A DNA stretch of 6,328 bases, from assembly GCA_030040265.1 (NCBI GenBank), contig JASHUB010000053.1, positions 1 to 6,328 of the forward strand, in the 5' to 3' direction. Source of the stretch: Microcaldota archaeon. Its GTDB lineage: Archaea > Micrarchaeota > Micrarchaeia > Micrarchaeales > CABMGC01. Both the position numbers and the translations under genes were made by a program. The notes under the pieces are model-generated. The model was not told the DNA's origin, did not search any database, and saw only the letters and a list, made by a program, of their open reading frames with translations. Positions 5,327 through 6,328 of the stretch are shown here, in pieces; positions within the stretch are counted from its first letter, which is position 1; every line of letters starts with the position of its first letter.

Positions 5327-6033
5327 ACCGGTTTGTACTCTGTTGCGGGCTTCCTTGCGAGGTTGTACCGGACAGCGTTGAGGGCGTGGAATCCCACATA
5401 ACGCGGCAGGCCCCACGCGACAACCCTCCTCACGCTCGTCCTTACCTTCGCCCCGTCCAAGTATATTATCCTGCCCAACTTTTTAAGCCTTTTTGAAAGG
5501 TCGAGATCCTCGTACGTGGTGAGGCTGTCGTTGAAGCCGCCGGACCTTTCGAAGGCAGCGCGCCGGACCGCGAAGTTCGAGCCGATGATTGTTGGAGAAC
5601 CGAGAGCGAACGAGAGCTTTGTCAGGTATACGGACTCCAGCGCGTAGCTGAACCTCAATGTGGCAGTGGTCCTCTCCAGAGGCAACACCGGGCCAGATGC
5701 GGCTATTATGCTCTTGTCCTTGAATGCCTTGTGCAGCAGCATCAGGTGGTCTGCGGAGGGCTTTGAATCGGCGTCGGTGAAGAATATCACCCCTCCGCGG
5801 GCGATGCGGGCGCCGTCGTTCCTGGCCCCGGCTATGTTCCTGTGCTTCTGCACTATCACCCTCGCGCCGTGCCTCCTTGCGACCGGTATGGTATTATCAC
5901 TAGGGCTCTTGACGACCACTATGACCTCGAAGTCCTTGAAGGTCTGCTTGCCGAGTCCGGCGAACAGGTGGTTTATGTACTTTCCCTCGTTGTGCGCAGG
6001 CACGACCACGCTTATCTCTACGCTTCCCGGCAT
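5320..6033 (-). CDS. GT-A family 2 glycosyltransferase-like protein (upstream paralogue) with altered donor-site motif
   Basis: Protein of 237 residues, about half identical by eye to the downstream gene along its whole length, so the two arose by tandem duplication. Seen in order are VEISVVVPAHNE (5-16), QTFKDFEVIVVVKSPSDNT (30-48), ARNDGARIARGG (70-81), DAD at 87-89, SNFAVRR (152-158), GGFNDSLTTYEDLDLS (165-180) with E175-D176, and the shared tail TSVRRVVAWG near 200-210. The metal-binding DXD and the ED pair are intact. The Asp that usually contacts the nucleotide base (D38 in the paralogue) is Val41, and the following DGDS-type loop is KSPS. Donor choice may therefore differ, or the base may be bound another way. 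The ATG at 6033 is six bases after the stop of the pilin-like gene; GTGAT (6043-6039), overlapping that stop, may act as SD. Acceptor and sugar are unknown, and the context points to surface glycosylation. Confidence 0.85.
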   Translation of the reverse strand: MPGSVEISVVVPAHNEGKYINHLFAGLGKQTFKDFEVIVVVKSPSDNTIPVARRHGARVIVQKHRNIAGARNDGARIARGGVIFFTDADSKPSADHLMLLHKAFKDKSIIAASGPVLPLERTTATLRFSYALESVYLTKLSFALGSPTIIGSNFAVRRAAFERSGGFNDSLTTYEDLDLSKRLKKLGRIIYLDGAKVRTSVRRVVAWGLPRYVGFHALNAVRYNLARKPATEYKPVR

Positions 6034-6039
6034 CCGGTA

Positions 6040-6328
6040 TCACGATACTTTAGTGGTAAAGGTGGCGAGGGTTTCTGTGTATGGCGTGGTGGAGTTGGCG
6101 CCGGTCGTGTAGTTTAGCCAGAGCGTCCCGGAGAACGTCTGCCCGATCGACCCCGAGAAGGCCTGCCCATTGGATCCGTAGCACTGCAGCCCGTATATCT
6201 CCACGTTCGCGCCGCTCACGAGCGTTAGCGGCGTTCCTGCGTAAGAGGCACCCTCGGCAAAGCCTGATTCGGATATCGGCTGCCATTCAGAGCCGCTCGG
6301 CGTGCCGCTGGCCGTGCATGCTAGCTTC
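6040..6328 (-). CDS. Secreted pilin-like/archaeal surface protein, C-terminal 95 residues (starts beyond right edge)
   Basis: An open frame enters from the right edge (first full codon 6327-6325) and ends at TGA 6042-6040. The visible part is rich in Gly, Ser, Thr and Asn and poor in charge, as in secreted archaeal proteins. It has two cysteines, in LACTASG and in YGLQCYGSNG. It ends with GTLWLNYTTGANSTT and then a TETLATFTTKVS strand. This ending (an xLWLNYT strand, then a Thr-rich final strand with no C-terminal anchor) resembles DPANN proteins that begin with a pilin-type signal and a short beta-domain, but the N-terminus is outside the window and cannot be checked. Two sequons, N-Y-T and N-S-T, are in the tail. 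It is the first gene of the minus-strand run that continues with the two glycosyltransferases, separated by only six bases, so it may be a substrate of theirs. A competing frame at 6286-6050 gives an Arg-rich, unconvincing product. Confidence 0.65.
   Translation of the reverse strand, partial: KLACTASGTPSGSEWQPISESGFAEGASYAGTPLTLVSGANVEIYGLQCYGSNGQAFSGSIGQTFSGTLWLNYTTGANSTTPYTETLATFTTKVS

Noticed and set aside
6050..6286. Minus-strand frame of 78 codons near the right edge
   Set aside because: Its product is very Arg-rich with no domain. The other minus frame continues open to the edge, has a secreted-protein composition and ends six bases before the next gene.

Overview
The window is archaeal. 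It encodes RNA polymerase subunit K, a geranylgeranyl-reductase-family flavoprotein of ether-lipid synthesis, an archaeal SbcD/Mre11-related phosphoesterase, and secreted proteins with archaeal class III (pilin-type) signal peptides. Archaeal TATA boxes lie about 25 bases before several start codons. The pilin-anchored LamG protein, the small compact genes and the GC-rich codon usage with frequent AGG/AGA and ATA codons suggest a DPANN lineage, perhaps Micrarchaeota. That placement is by recollection of protein style only and is tentative.

Left part (1-1980): the first codons of an SMC-like ATPase run off the left edge on the minus strand. Upstream of it on the same strand is a site-2-protease (M50) with a C-terminal CBS-like region. 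This protease diverges from the phosphoesterase gene across a 51-base gap. The gap holds one symmetric TATATA element that is correctly placed to give leaderless transcripts in both directions.

Middle (1995-3723): the geranylgeranyl reductase is convergent with the phosphoesterase. It lies directly downstream of a 59-codon rpoK gene, and the two are tightly packed (GTGA overlap or 8-base gap). A 101-base AT-rich region upstream of rpoK probably carries its promoter.

Right part (3724-6328): four minus-strand genes form a cell-surface cassette. In transcription order these are the 3' end of a secreted/pilin-like protein, two paralogous GT-A family 2 glycosyltransferases, and a protein with a pilin-type membrane anchor and a LamG (concanavalin-like) domain. 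The surface proteins carry N-X-S/T sequons, so the inferred theme is making and glycosylating surface filaments or adhesins. The LamG protein has its own TATA box and no Shine-Dalgarno, whereas the internal operon genes have SD-like sequences. The window therefore shows both leaderless and SD-led starts.

No tRNA, rRNA, CRISPR array, insertion sequence or origin was seen. No stretch longer than about 100 bases is without a gene.
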